DNA from: CBFCZU01 sp965602635
Lineage (GTDB): Bacteria > Planctomycetota > Phycisphaerae > SM23-33
DNA: 9,289 nucleotides
Direction: 5' to 3'
Assembly (NCBI GenBank): GCA_965602635.1
Contig: CBFCZU010000170.1
Coordinates: 1 to 9,289 of the forward strand
Numbering within the stretch: position 1 is the stretch's first letter; each line of letters opens with the position of its first letter. The translations under genes were made by a program, and so were the position numbers. A model generated the notes under the pieces. It was given only the letters and a program-made list of their open reading frames with translations, had not been told where the DNA came from and did no database searches. Below, one piece after another: positions 1-7,209 of this stretch.

Positions 1-258
1 GTCCTCCTGGTAGCTGGGCGGATACTCGCCGCGCTCGTTGTGGAAGACCCTGATGGCCCCCGCCAACTGGCTGATTATGAACTGGCTCTTCTGGACCCGG
101 GTGCGGATGCGAACGGAGGTGACCGTCAGGGTCAGGAGTCCCAGCAGCAGGCCGATGATTCCGATGATCGCCAGCAGCTCGACGAGCGTGAAGCCCTCCC
201 GCGGCCGCAGGCCGTGGCGGCGGTGGCGTCGAGTCTGGTTGCGTGTCCTTGGGTCCAT
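1..258 (-). CDS. Type II secretion / type IV pilus-like pseudopilin, partial (C-terminus beyond left edge)
   Basis: The first 86 codons of a pseudopilin are present, and the rest lies outside the window. The product begins with a basic leader rich in Arg and His (residues 1-20). A prepilin peptidase site follows, Gly21 before Phe22 in GFTLVELL, with the conserved Glu at mature position +5 (residue 26). A hydrophobic helix spans about residues 22-46. After it comes a GspG-like stretch in which an amphipathic helix leads to the GEYPPS motif, similar to the 'G-x-YP' segment of major pseudopilins. It would be cleaved and methylated at the inner membrane and polymerised into a short filament. The ATG lies 4 bases after the stop of the preceding pseudopilin, with only a weak AGG upstream, so translation is probably coupled. 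I cannot tell whether it is a major or minor pseudopilin without the missing C-terminus. Confidence 0.88.
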   Translation of the reverse strand, partial: MDPRTRNQTRRHRRHGLRPREGFTLVELLAIIGIIGLLLGLLTLTVTSVRIRTRVQKSQFIISQLAGAIRVFHNERGEYPPSYQED

Positions 259-262
259 TACG

Positions 263-925
263 TCAAAGGCCTGGGTATGTCGGCCCGCCGGTGAAGTACT
301 CGCCCTTGTAGTCCGGGGCGACGATGATGAACTTGCCGTCGGCGAACGGCTTACGCTCGGGGGTCTCGTTGTCGAGGGGGAGGGCCGGATTCCAGATGTA
401 CTCCCGGAACTCGTCCAGGCTGACGTACTGCGGGTCCTCGTCATCGGTCGGCCAAATGTGATCATCGCGCTTGAACTGGTCGAGACCGGTTTCGGCCAAC
501 CGGGCGGGGAAGTACAGGATGGCCATGCCCTTGCTGGTGCGATCAGAGATCGTACCCCCCGTGCTCAGGTCGTCGTCCGGGCCATCGTCGAGAAAATCGC
601 CACTGGTGAACTCCGCCCCTCCGTGAACCAGGAGGATCATGGCGAGATACTGGCTGCCGGTGTAATGGGGCGCCGGCGAGGTGGGCGTGCCGGTCAGCTT
701 CCCTGGATCGTCCTGTCCGGGATAGTATCCGGTGTCCTGGTGGTAGAGGTTGCACGCCCCGGCCAGCTCGGTGACGCGCACCTGGGCCTTGGCGACCTCG
801 CCCTGAAGCCTGGCGGTATGAACGGCCGGGACGAGGATCATCATCAGCAGCCCGATGATGGCGATAACCATCAGCAGCTCGACCAGCGTAAATCCAACCG
901 GCGGCTTTGAGAGACACCTTTTCAT
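263..925 (-). CDS. GspG-like pseudopilin (type II secretion / type IV pilus family)
   Basis: This is a complete 220-residue pseudopilin. A short basic leader (MKRCLSKPPVG) is followed by the cleavage site Gly11/Phe12 in GFTLVELL, with Glu16 at mature +5. A hydrophobic helix covers about residues 12-33. The soluble domain has a GspG-like YHQDTGYYPG segment (61-70) and an acidic insertion at 108-122. It ends with KFIIVAPDYKGEYFTGG, resembling the C-terminal strand of pseudopilins where the chain closes on 'GPDG..GT'-like loops. An in-frame ATG at 970 would overlap the gspF end by 20 bases and put a 26-residue leader in front of the cleavage site. I prefer the ATG at 925 because it gives a short basic leader and has GGAAG just upstream. 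It lies 25 bases after gspF and 4 bases before the next pseudopilin, so it is in the same operon. Its exact role (major or minor pseudopilin) is uncertain. Confidence 0.9.
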   Translation of the reverse strand: MKRCLSKPPVGFTLVELLMVIAIIGLLMMILVPAVHTARLQGEVAKAQVRVTELAGACNLYHQDTGYYPGQDDPGKLTGTPTSPAPHYTGSQYLAMILLVHGGAEFTSGDFLDDGPDDDLSTGGTISDRTSKGMAILYFPARLAETGLDQFKRDDHIWPTDDEDPQYVSLDEFREYIWNPALPLDNETPERKPFADGKFIIVAPDYKGEYFTGGPTYPGL

Positions 926-950
926 CACTTCCGCCCGCCTTTCTCCGACC

Positions 951-2213
951 CTACTGCTTCGACACGGCATCGATCATCCCCGGCAGAGGCAGGAAGATCG
1001 CCACCACGATGAATCCCACGATGACGCCCAGGGTCACGACCATGAACGGCTCCAGCAGGCTGACCATCGCCTGCACCATGACTTCCACTTCCTCGTCGTA
1101 GGTTTCGGCCACCTTGGCGAGCATTTTGTCGAGGTCGCCGGTCTCCTCACCCACGTCAACCATGTTGACGACCATGGGCTCCACGACCTTGACCTGCTTG
1201 AGCGGGGTGGCGAAGTCCTCGCCCTCGCGGATGGCGTCGTGGACCTTGCGCAGCGCCCGTGCGAACACCTCGTTTCCGGCGGTCTCGCCGGTGATGCTGA
1301 TGGCTTCGAGGATGGGCACGCCCGCCGACAGCAGCACGCCCAGCGTCCGGCTCCAGCGGACGATGGCCGTCTTGGCCATGATCTTGCCCAGCACGGGTAT
1401 CTTCAGCTTCATGGTATCGACGAAGAATCGCCCGCTGTTAGACTTGCGCAAGAGGGAGAAGGCCATCACGACGGCGACGGGCACGCCGAGGATCCACGCC
1501 CAGCCCCACTCGTAGGCGATCCAGTCGGACATTCTCAGCAGCATCACGGTTACCGCGGGGAGCTTGCCTCCGAAGCTGTCGAAGACGGGCACGAACTGGG
1601 GGATAACGTACTTCATGATGAGCAGGACGATGACCACCGCCACGCTGATGACGGCGATGGGGTAGATCATCGCCCCGGTGATTCTCCGCTTGAGCCTCTG
1701 GGCGGTCTCCATGAACTCAGCCAGTCGGCGCAGGACCGTGTCGAGCACGCCGCCGGCCTCGCCCGCCGCCACCATGTTGGTGTAGAGGGTATCGAAGGCC
1801 TTGGGGTGCCTGGCCATCGCCTCGCTGAGTGTGGCGCCGCCTTCCACGTCGTCGGCGACCGTTCTGATGGCCACGCGGAGCATGCCCGGCTTCTGCTGCT
1901 GCTCGAGGACGCGCAGGCTCCGCAGGATCGGCAGCCCGGCGTCCTGAAGCGTCGAGAGCTGGCGGGTGAACTGGACAAGCTGCTTGCGCGGGACGCGCCC
2001 CACGCGCCTGCGGGCAACGGGCGTTGCCGCCGCCATCGGGGCCGCCGCGGCGCCCGCGCGGGCCGACTTCCGGTCCGAACGCTCCTTGATCTTCGTGGGG
2101 AAGTTCCCCATCGAGCGGATCTTGCTGATGGCCTCCTCGGAGGAGGCGGCCTCCAGCCGGCCGCTGACGGCCTGCCCAACACTGTTCATCGCTTCGTACT
2201 GATACGTCGGCAT
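951..2213 (-). CDS. gspF: Type II secretion / type IV pilus inner-membrane platform protein GspF/PilC
   Basis: This 420-residue protein has the usual length and layout of the GspF/PilC family. An N-terminal segment starts MPTYQYEAMNSVGQ, matching the family's 'Y.Y.A.d..G....G...A' opening. Two repeated T2SSF domains follow, at about residues 78-203 and 281-405, each with the QFTRQLSTLQDAGLPI-like or WSRTLGVLLSAGVPI-like signature and a GE.(T/A)G motif (GEAGG at 151, GEETG at 355). Three hydrophobic segments lie at about 181-204, 235-256 and 386-410. Residues 45-70 are a low-complexity Ala/Arg linker. The protein would form the membrane base that couples the cytoplasmic ATPases to pseudopilin assembly. 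The start has AGGGAG seven bases upstream. The gene lies 70 bases after ATPase B and 25 bases before the first pseudopilin. It is the only platform gene seen for three ATPases in this window. Confidence 0.95.
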   Translation of the reverse strand: MPTYQYEAMNSVGQAVSGRLEAASSEEAISKIRSMGNFPTKIKERSDRKSARAGAAAAPMAAATPVARRRVGRVPRKQLVQFTRQLSTLQDAGLPILRSLRVLEQQQKPGMLRVAIRTVADDVEGGATLSEAMARHPKAFDTLYTNMVAAGEAGGVLDTVLRRLAEFMETAQRLKRRITGAMIYPIAVISVAVVIVLLIMKYVIPQFVPVFDSFGGKLPAVTVMLLRMSDWIAYEWGWAWILGVPVAVVMAFSLLRKSNSGRFFVDTMKLKIPVLGKIMAKTAIVRWSRTLGVLLSAGVPILEAISITGETAGNEVFARALRKVHDAIREGEDFATPLKQVKVVEPMVVNMVDVGEETGDLDKMLAKVAETYDEEVEVMVQAMVSLLEPFMVVTLGVIVGFIVVAIFLPLPGMIDAVSKQ

Positions 2214-2283
2214 CGTATTGCTCCCTGCCGGGTCGGTCTCCGGCGGCGCCTCTGCGCGCAGCCGGCCTCACGCGGTCCCCGCC

Positions 2284-4032
2284 CTATTCCTCCTCGAAGA
2301 TCGTCTGGTTGACGACCTCCTCAATGGTGGTCACGCCGTCAAATATCGCCAGCAGCCCGGCGTCGCGCAGCATCCGCATGCCGCCCCGCCGGGCCGCGTC
2401 ACGGATCGCATTGGTGCTGGCGCGCTTTATGATCAACTCACGCAGCTCGTCGCTCATCAGCATGATCTCGAAGATGCCCACCCGCCCGCTGTAGCCGGTC
2501 CCCCGGCAGAACTCGCACCCCGTGCCGTGGAAGAAGGTCCGCCCCTCGACGTCCTGGGGGCGAAGCTGCAGCTCCCAGAGCATCTCCTCGGTGGGCGTGA
2601 ACTCCTCCTTGCACTGCGGGCAGACGCACCGCACCAGCCGCTGTGCCACGATCCCCTCCAGCGTGGCGGTGACCAGGAACGGCTCCAGGCCCAGGTCCAG
2701 CAGTCGGGCAATCGACGACGGCGCGTCGTTGGTGTGCAGCGTGGTGAAGACCAGGTGCCCGGTCAGCGACGCCTGCACGGAGATCTCAGCCGTCTCCAGG
2801 TCGCGGATCTCGCCGACCAGGATGATGTCGGGGTCCTGGCGAAGGAAGTGCCTCAGGCAGCGGGCGAAGGTCAAACCGATGTCGGGATTGACCTGCACCT
2901 GGATAAGCCCGTCGATGTCGTACTCGACGGGGTCCTCGCTGGTGAGGATCTTCACTCCGGGATCGTTCAGCTCGTTGAGCCCCGAGTACAGGGTGGTGGT
3001 CTTTCCCGCCCCGGTCGGGCCGCAGCAGATGACGATGCCATTGGGGCGCTTTAGCAACTGGCGGAAGAGGTTGAGGTCGTCCTCCCGAAAGCCGAGCTGG
3101 TCGAGGTCGAGGTTGACCTGGCTGCGGTCGAGGACTCGCATGACGACGCTCTCGCCGAACATCGTCGGCAGGACGCTGATGCGCAGGTCCACCGGCTGGT
3201 TGTTGATGACCAGCTCGATCCTGCCGTCCTGCGGCAGGCGGCGCTCGGCGATGTTCAGTTCGGCCATGACCTTGATTCGGCTGGCAATGGCCACCGCGAT
3301 CGACTTGGGCGGCGGGATCATCTCGTACAGCAGCCCGTCGATGCGGTAACGCATCTTGAACTCGTCCTCGAACGGCTCGAAGTGGATGTCGCTGGCGCGA
3401 TCGCGGATCGCCTGGAGCAGCACCATGTTCACCAGCCGCTTGATGGGGCTCGACTCCGACATCTCGCGGATGGTCTCCATGTCGATGCTCTCGCCGCGAT
3501 TCTCCAGGGCCGCCAACTGCTCGTTCCCGGCGATGTCGTTGATCAGCTCGGCGATCGACTCGGGCTCCACGTCGTAGTACCGCTGAAGCGCCCGATCGAG
3601 CTTGTCCCTCTCGGCAATCTTGGAGGTGGCATTGAAGCCCATCAGCATCCGCAGGTCGTCGGTGGCGCGGAAATTGTCGGCAGAGCCCATCGCGAACGTC
3701 AGGCTCTTGCTTCGCTTGTCGTAGTCCAGCGGGAGGATCTTGTAGGCGTTGGCCATCTGGGCGGGAACCTGCTTGATGACCTCCTCGGGGATGTCCAGCT
3801 TGTCGAGGTCGACGTACTCCATGCCCGCCTGGAAGGCCAGCGCGAAGGTGAGGGTCGGTTCGTCGATGTACCCCAGGTCCATCAGGATCCGCCCCAGCGG
3901 CCCGCCCTTCTCCCTCTGAATCTCCAGCGCCTCGTGGACCTGGTCGCGCTTGAGCTTGCCCATCCTGACCAGGACTCTCCCCAGCGGCCTGCCGCGAAGC
4001 TCGTCAACGTTGTAGTGCCAGCCCTCAGCCAT
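2284..4032 (-). CDS. gspE: GspE/PilB-type secretion/pilus assembly ATPase (copy B)
   Basis: This 582-residue cytoplasmic hexameric ATPase would power pseudopilin polymerisation. Residues 16-68 hold two MshEN-type motifs with a five-residue linker. Residues 70-150 complete the N-terminal T2SSE_N domain. The ATPase core includes a Walker A GPTGAGKT (338-345), an Asp box TSEDPVEY (364-371), a Walker B DIILVGE (402-408) with catalytic Glu408, and a His box HLVFTTLHT (426-434). A zinc-binding CM domain has Cys471/Cys474 and Cys506/Cys509, the latter within GCEFCRGTGYSGR. The C-terminus GVTTIEEVV is typical of the family. The gene starts 11 bases after pilT, and its ribosome site overlaps the pilT stop codon. 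All catalytic residues I checked are intact. It is a divergent paralogue of the ATPase at 5325-7037, and whether it is called GspE or PilB cannot be decided from sequence alone. Confidence 0.96.
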   Translation of the reverse strand: MAEGWHYNVDELRGRPLGRVLVRMGKLKRDQVHEALEIQREKGGPLGRILMDLGYIDEPTLTFALAFQAGMEYVDLDKLDIPEEVIKQVPAQMANAYKILPLDYDKRSKSLTFAMGSADNFRATDDLRMLMGFNATSKIAERDKLDRALQRYYDVEPESIAELINDIAGNEQLAALENRGESIDMETIREMSESSPIKRLVNMVLLQAIRDRASDIHFEPFEDEFKMRYRIDGLLYEMIPPPKSIAVAIASRIKVMAELNIAERRLPQDGRIELVINNQPVDLRISVLPTMFGESVVMRVLDRSQVNLDLDQLGFREDDLNLFRQLLKRPNGIVICCGPTGAGKTTTLYSGLNELNDPGVKILTSEDPVEYDIDGLIQVQVNPDIGLTFARCLRHFLRQDPDIILVGEIRDLETAEISVQASLTGHLVFTTLHTNDAPSSIARLLDLGLEPFLVTATLEGIVAQRLVRCVCPQCKEEFTPTEEMLWELQLRPQDVEGRTFFHGTGCEFCRGTGYSGRVGIFEIMLMSDELRELIIKRASTNAIRDAARRGGMRMLRDAGLLAIFDGVTTIEEVVNQTIFEEE

Positions 4033-4038
4033 CGTAGG

Positions 4039-4045
4039 CCTCCTC
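4039..4045 (-). promoter_or_regulatory. Shine-Dalgarno for ATPase B overlapping the pilT stop codon
   Basis: On the minus strand GAGGAGG lies six bases before the ATG at 4032 and begins within the TGA stop of pilT (4046-4044). It is the strongest ribosome site in the cluster, and it means ribosomes finishing pilT end on top of it. This suggests coupled and high expression of ATPase B. Confidence 0.75.
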
Positions 4046-5189
4046 AGCCAGCCTGCCGCTCCTGCTCCGGCGGCGCCTCGTCGGCTCCGCCATCATCGCC
4101 CATCATGCCGATCTGCCCCTTCTTGTACCCTTCCATCTTCTCCTGCAGGTCAGACGGATGCTGAGCGTGATCCAGCGCGTCCTCGTAGCTGATCTTGTTC
4201 TCGCAGAAGAACTTGAAGAGGTGCTCGTCAAGCAACTGCATGCCGAACTTCCGCCCGGTCTGAATGCTGGAGCTGATGCGGTAAACCTTGTTCTCGCGGA
4301 TGAGGTTGCTGATCGCGCTGGTGACCACCATGAACTCAAAGGCGGCAATCCGCCCTCGGACGTCGATCCTCGGCATCAGCGCCTGGCAGAGCACCGCGAT
4401 CAGCGTCGCCGCCAACTGGATACGGATCTGCTCCTGCTGGTTGACCGGGAACTGATCGACGATTCGCGTGACCGTCCCCTGGGCGCTGGTGGTGTGCAGC
4501 GTGCCGAAGACAAGGTGCCCCGTCTCCGCCGCCCGCAGCGCCGACTCGATCGTCTCCAGGTCGCGAAGCTCTCCGACCAGGATCACGTCCGGGTCCATAC
4601 GCAGCACCCTTCGCAGGGCCTCGGCGAAGCTGGGCACGTCCACCCCCACTTCCCGCTGGTTGACGATCGACTTGTGGTGAGGGTGGTAGTACTCGATCGG
4701 GTCCTCAACGGTGATGATGTGTTTGTCAAAGTTCTCGTTGACGTAGTTGATCATCGTCGCCAGCGTGGTGGTCTTGCCCGACCCGGTCGGGCCGGTCACC
4801 AGGAATATCCCACGCGGGCGGCGGCAGAGGCTCTTGGTGATCATCGGCAGCCCGATCTCCTCGAAACTGAACAGCTTCGAGGGGATCAGTCGCAGGGCCA
4901 GGGCGATGTTGCCCTTCTGCTGGAAGACGCTCACCCGGAACCGCCCCGCATCGCCGAAGGCAAAGCCGAAGTCCGTGCCACCCTCTTCCTGGAGCTCCTG
5001 CTGAGCCCGCTCGGGTGTGATGGCCTTCATCAACGAGACCGTGTCCTCGGGGCCAAGCTCCTTGGTCTCCAGCGGACGCAGGCGGCCGTGGAGGCGAAGC
5101 GTTGGCGGCCGGCCCACTGTCAAGTGTAAGTCACTTGCGCCCCGTTTGATACACGTCTCCAGCAATCTGTCTATATGCAAGGTAGCCAT
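4044..5189 (-). CDS. pilT: PilT-type twitching/retraction ATPase
   Basis: This 381-residue protein has the short N-terminal domain typical of PilT rather than the longer GspE/PilB one. It opens with LLETCIKRGASDLHLTVG, the PilT 'ASDLHL' signature. Other motifs are Walker A GPTGSGKT (133-140), Asp box TVEDPIEY (160-167), Walker B DVILVGE (201-207) with Glu207, and His box HLVFGTLHT (225-233). The PilT C-terminal motif known as AIRNLIRE appears as AISNLIRE (292-299). No zinc CxxC pairs are present, as expected for PilT. The tail from about 355 is Gly/Asp/Glu-rich and probably disordered. Known PilT proteins depolymerise type IV pili for twitching or DNA uptake, so its presence suggests a dynamic, retractable filament rather than a pure type II secretion pseudopilus. 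An AGGAG lies 11 bases before the ATG. A 135-base gap separates it from ATPase A upstream, and 11 bases separate it from ATPase B downstream. Confidence 0.95.
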   Translation of the reverse strand: MATLHIDRLLETCIKRGASDLHLTVGRPPTLRLHGRLRPLETKELGPEDTVSLMKAITPERAQQELQEEGGTDFGFAFGDAGRFRVSVFQQKGNIALALRLIPSKLFSFEEIGLPMITKSLCRRPRGIFLVTGPTGSGKTTTLATMINYVNENFDKHIITVEDPIEYYHPHHKSIVNQREVGVDVPSFAEALRRVLRMDPDVILVGELRDLETIESALRAAETGHLVFGTLHTTSAQGTVTRIVDQFPVNQQEQIRIQLAATLIAVLCQALMPRIDVRGRIAAFEFMVVTSAISNLIRENKVYRISSSIQTGRKFGMQLLDEHLFKFFCENKISYEDALDHAQHPSDLQEKMEGYKKGQIGMMGDDGGADEAPPEQERQAG

Positions 5190-5324
5190 TGCGTTCTCTT
5201 CTCCTGCTCCGCTGAATTATTCGCTTATCACGCCCGCGGTCGATGCCAAACTAAGCGCCGGCCCAGGCAAACGTACCCTTATTCTTTGCTCACGCTGGCT
5301 TTGCGCAGAATACCTCCCGAGCGG
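5190..5324. other. Intergenic gap between ATPase A and pilT
   Basis: This 135-base gap is the longest inside the cluster and is visibly more AT-rich than its flanks near pilT. The minus strand holds a -10-like AATAAT and a TTGGCA, but their spacing does not make a convincing promoter. No hairpin followed by a T-run was seen. A second internal start for pilT is possible but not supported. Confidence 0.4.
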
Positions 5325-7037
5325 TCAATCCGCGATCAGTTCTGCCGTCTGCGTGACACGCATCAGATCCTCTGGCGTAGTGACCCCGCTGAGGATCTTC
5401 CGCCGGCCGTCCTCCAAGAGGGTCCTCATGCCCGACGCACGGGCCTCCTGGCGGACCTCCCTCAGCGGCGCCCCCCGCATCGCCATCTCAGAGATGGCGT
5501 GCGTCATCTCAAGCAGCTCGAAAATCCCAATTCTTCCCCGGTACCCTCCTCCACCACATCCGCCGCAACCTCTTCCTCTATAAACGTTTCCGCCCTCCCT
5601 CTCCTCCTCGGTAAAGCCCAGCGCCTGCATCACCTTCTCATCCGGGGCCGGATCTACTTCCTTGCACTCATCGCATATGACCCGCACCAGACGTTGGGCC
5701 ATCACTGCCTGGATGGAACTGGCAACGAGGAATGGCTTGACTCCCATGTCCACAAGACGGGTGATCGCGCTGGGCGCATCGTTCGTGTGGAGTGTGCTGA
5801 AGACCAAGTGTCCAGTCAGTGCGGCCTGAATTGCGACCTCTGCGACGTCCAAGTCGCGTATTTCCCCTACCAGGATGATGTCCGGAGCCTGCCGGAGCAT
5901 GGATCGGAGGATCTTGGCGAAGCTCAGGTCGATCGGCTCGTTGACCTGCACCTGGTTGATGCCGCTGAAGTTGTACTCGACCGGATCCTCGGCCGTGATG
6001 ATCTTGCGGTCGGGCCGGTTGAGCTCGTTCAGGGCGGCGTACAGGGTGGTGGTCTTTCCCGAGCCGGTCGGGCCGGTGACCAGGAATATCCCGTGGGGCC
6101 GCTTGATAATCCGCTGGAAGCGCCCGTAGTCGTCCTGGGCGAATCCCAGCACGTCAACGCCCATGCGGGCGCTTTCCGACCTGAGGATACGCAGCACCAC
6201 GCTCTCGCCGTGGTAGCCCGGAATGCAACTGACGCGGAAGTCAACGTCCTCTTCGCTCACGATCAGTCGAATACGGCCGTCGGTCGGCAGGCGCTTCTCC
6301 GCCAAGTCTATGCCGGACATGATCTTAACGCGGTTGATCACGGGGCCCTGCATTCGCTTGGGGATGTTGTCCCGCTCGCGGCAGACCCCGTCGACGCGGT
6401 AGCGGACGCGGATCCGATTGGCCATCGGCTCGATGTGAAGGTCACTGGCCCGGAGCTTCACGGCCTCGGTGATGAGCATGGTCACCAGCCTGACGACCGG
6501 CGCGCTTTCGGAGCCGCCCTCCTCGCCACCTGGCCCGCCGATCGCAGCAAGCTGTGCGCCAACGTTCCGCTCCAAGCTGTGGACGGCGTCGTCGATGCTC
6601 ACCGAGGAGCCGACGTAACGTTCGATGAACGCCCGCAGCCGGGTTTTCGAGGCCAGGACACACTCGATCTCCGAGTTCAGCCGGAAACGGAGCATGTCCA
6701 TCGTTTCGAGGTCCAGCGGGTCGGTGATGATGACCTTCAGGCGGTTGCCTTGCTTGCCGATGGGCAGGACCAGGTGCCTCCGGATGATGTCCTCGGGCAC
6801 CTCGTGCAGCATTGACGGAACAACCACCTGGCGTTCCAGGTCAACGTACTCCATGTCGTATTGGGTGGCGAGTGCCTTGGCGACGTCTTCCTCATCGGCA
6901 AGTCCCAGCGCTGTCAGGGCCTCGCCGATGCGGATCCCATCCCGCCGCGCGCGTACCAGGGCCTCCTCCACTCCGTTGGCCGTTATAACGCCCCATTCGA
7001 CCAAGATTTCGCCCAGCCGCCTACGTTTCTTGGCCAT
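5325..7037 (-). CDS. gspE: GspE/PilB-type secretion/pilus assembly ATPase (copy A), first gene of the cluster
   Basis: This 570-residue cytoplasmic ATPase has the same architecture as the one at 2284-4032. Two MshEN-type motifs lie at residues 7-30 and 36-59. The rest of T2SSE_N runs to about 150, followed by a Gly/Glu-rich linker (167-178). The core has Walker A GPTGSGKT (322-329), Asp box TAEDPVEY (348-355), Walker B DIILVGE (386-392) and His box HLVFSTLHT (410-418). The zinc site is Cys455/Cys458 and Cys491/Cys494, the latter in a glycine-rich GCGGCGGGGYRGR. The end has GVTTPEDLM, as in the family. Two ATGs are possible. I chose 7037 because GGGAG lies five bases before it, whereas the ATG at 7049 is preceded by a palindrome and no ribosome site. 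The gene lies about 196 bases downstream of a predicted transcription start. All key catalytic residues are present. Confidence 0.95.
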   Translation of the reverse strand: MAKKRRRLGEILVEWGVITANGVEEALVRARRDGIRIGEALTALGLADEEDVAKALATQYDMEYVDLERQVVVPSMLHEVPEDIIRRHLVLPIGKQGNRLKVIITDPLDLETMDMLRFRLNSEIECVLASKTRLRAFIERYVGSSVSIDDAVHSLERNVGAQLAAIGGPGGEEGGSESAPVVRLVTMLITEAVKLRASDLHIEPMANRIRVRYRVDGVCRERDNIPKRMQGPVINRVKIMSGIDLAEKRLPTDGRIRLIVSEEDVDFRVSCIPGYHGESVVLRILRSESARMGVDVLGFAQDDYGRFQRIIKRPHGIFLVTGPTGSGKTTTLYAALNELNRPDRKIITAEDPVEYNFSGINQVQVNEPIDLSFAKILRSMLRQAPDIILVGEIRDLDVAEVAIQAALTGHLVFSTLHTNDAPSAITRLVDMGVKPFLVASSIQAVMAQRLVRVICDECKEVDPAPDEKVMQALGFTEEEREGGNVYRGRGCGGCGGGGYRGRIGIFELLEMTHAISEMAMRGAPLREVRQEARASGMRTLLEDGRRKILSGVTTPEDLMRVTQTAELIAD

Positions 7038-7038
7038 G

Positions 7039-7047
7039 CCTTCTCCC
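7039..7047 (-). promoter_or_regulatory. Shine-Dalgarno deciding the start of ATPase A
   Basis: The minus strand reads GGGAGAAGG immediately before the ATG at 7037, with GGGAG spaced five bases from the start. This sequence would lie inside the coding region if the ATG at 7049 were used, so it favours the shorter product. Confidence 0.7.
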
Positions 7048-7052
7048 ATGCT

Positions 7053-7066
7053 GGACTACGTAGTCC
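7053..7066. repeat. Perfect 14-bp palindrome just upstream of the ATPase A ribosome site
   Basis: GGACTACGTAGTCC reads the same on both strands and does not extend outward. In RNA it could fold as a 5-bp stem with an ACGT loop, six bases upstream of the Shine-Dalgarno. As DNA it could be a dimeric regulator site. No second copy was seen elsewhere in the window. Confidence 0.7.
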
Positions 7067-7117
7067 GCGTTGACTCCGCCCCCCGACGATGAGCGGGAGC
7101 CTGCACCTTCAATGCGA

Positions 7118-7130
7118 GCAGGGATCCTGC
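7118..7130 (-). repeat. Short hairpin in the leader
   Basis: The arms GCAGG and CCTGC are perfectly complementary around a 3-base loop (minus strand GCAGG ATC CCTGC). It lies in the predicted leader, about 80 bases before the ATPase A start. It is short and could be chance in GC-rich DNA. Confidence 0.35.
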
Positions 7131-7176
7131 CCAGGTATAGCACGCTTCATCCGAGGCGGGACGATGAATGAATGAG

Positions 7177-7200
7177 GGTATCTCAGCCAACGGCCATACC
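7177..7200 (-). repeat. Hairpin with bulge in the leader
   Basis: In the minus-strand RNA the outer arms GGUAU and AUACC pair. Inside them GGCC pairs with GGCU (one G-U) around a GUU loop, leaving a GAG bulge. It lies roughly 30-55 bases into the predicted transcript. The fold was judged by eye, with no energy calculation. Confidence 0.35.
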
Positions 7201-7209
7201 GCCACCGGC

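Noticed and set aside
926..970. Earlier ATG at 970 for the first pseudopilin
   Set aside because: It overlaps the gspF end by 20 bases and lengthens the leader to 26 residues. The ATG at 925 gives a typical short basic prepilin leader.
2214..2283. Possible terminator or promoter in the 70-base gap before gspF
   Set aside because: The gap is GC-rich with short complementary arms (CCGGC/GCCGG) but has no T-run and no promoter-like boxes. Read-through within the operon is more likely.
855..2312. Long plus-strand reading frame (485 codons) opposite gspF
   Set aside because: Its product is His/Asp/Arg-rich low-complexity sequence with no recognisable domain, and it lies antisense to a clear GspF. 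Long antisense frames are expected in GC-rich genes.
5175..6815. Long plus-strand reading frame (546 codons) opposite ATPase A
   Set aside because: It is the antisense shadow of an intact GspE-type ATPase; the product shows no family motif and spans an intergenic gap.
7170..7195. TPP riboswitch-like stretch GGCTGAGATACCC on the minus strand
   Set aside because: Only this short piece of the TPP core is present. The second conserved half (CCTGATC...TAATGCC...CG..AGGGA) is missing, and the downstream genes have no link to thiamine.
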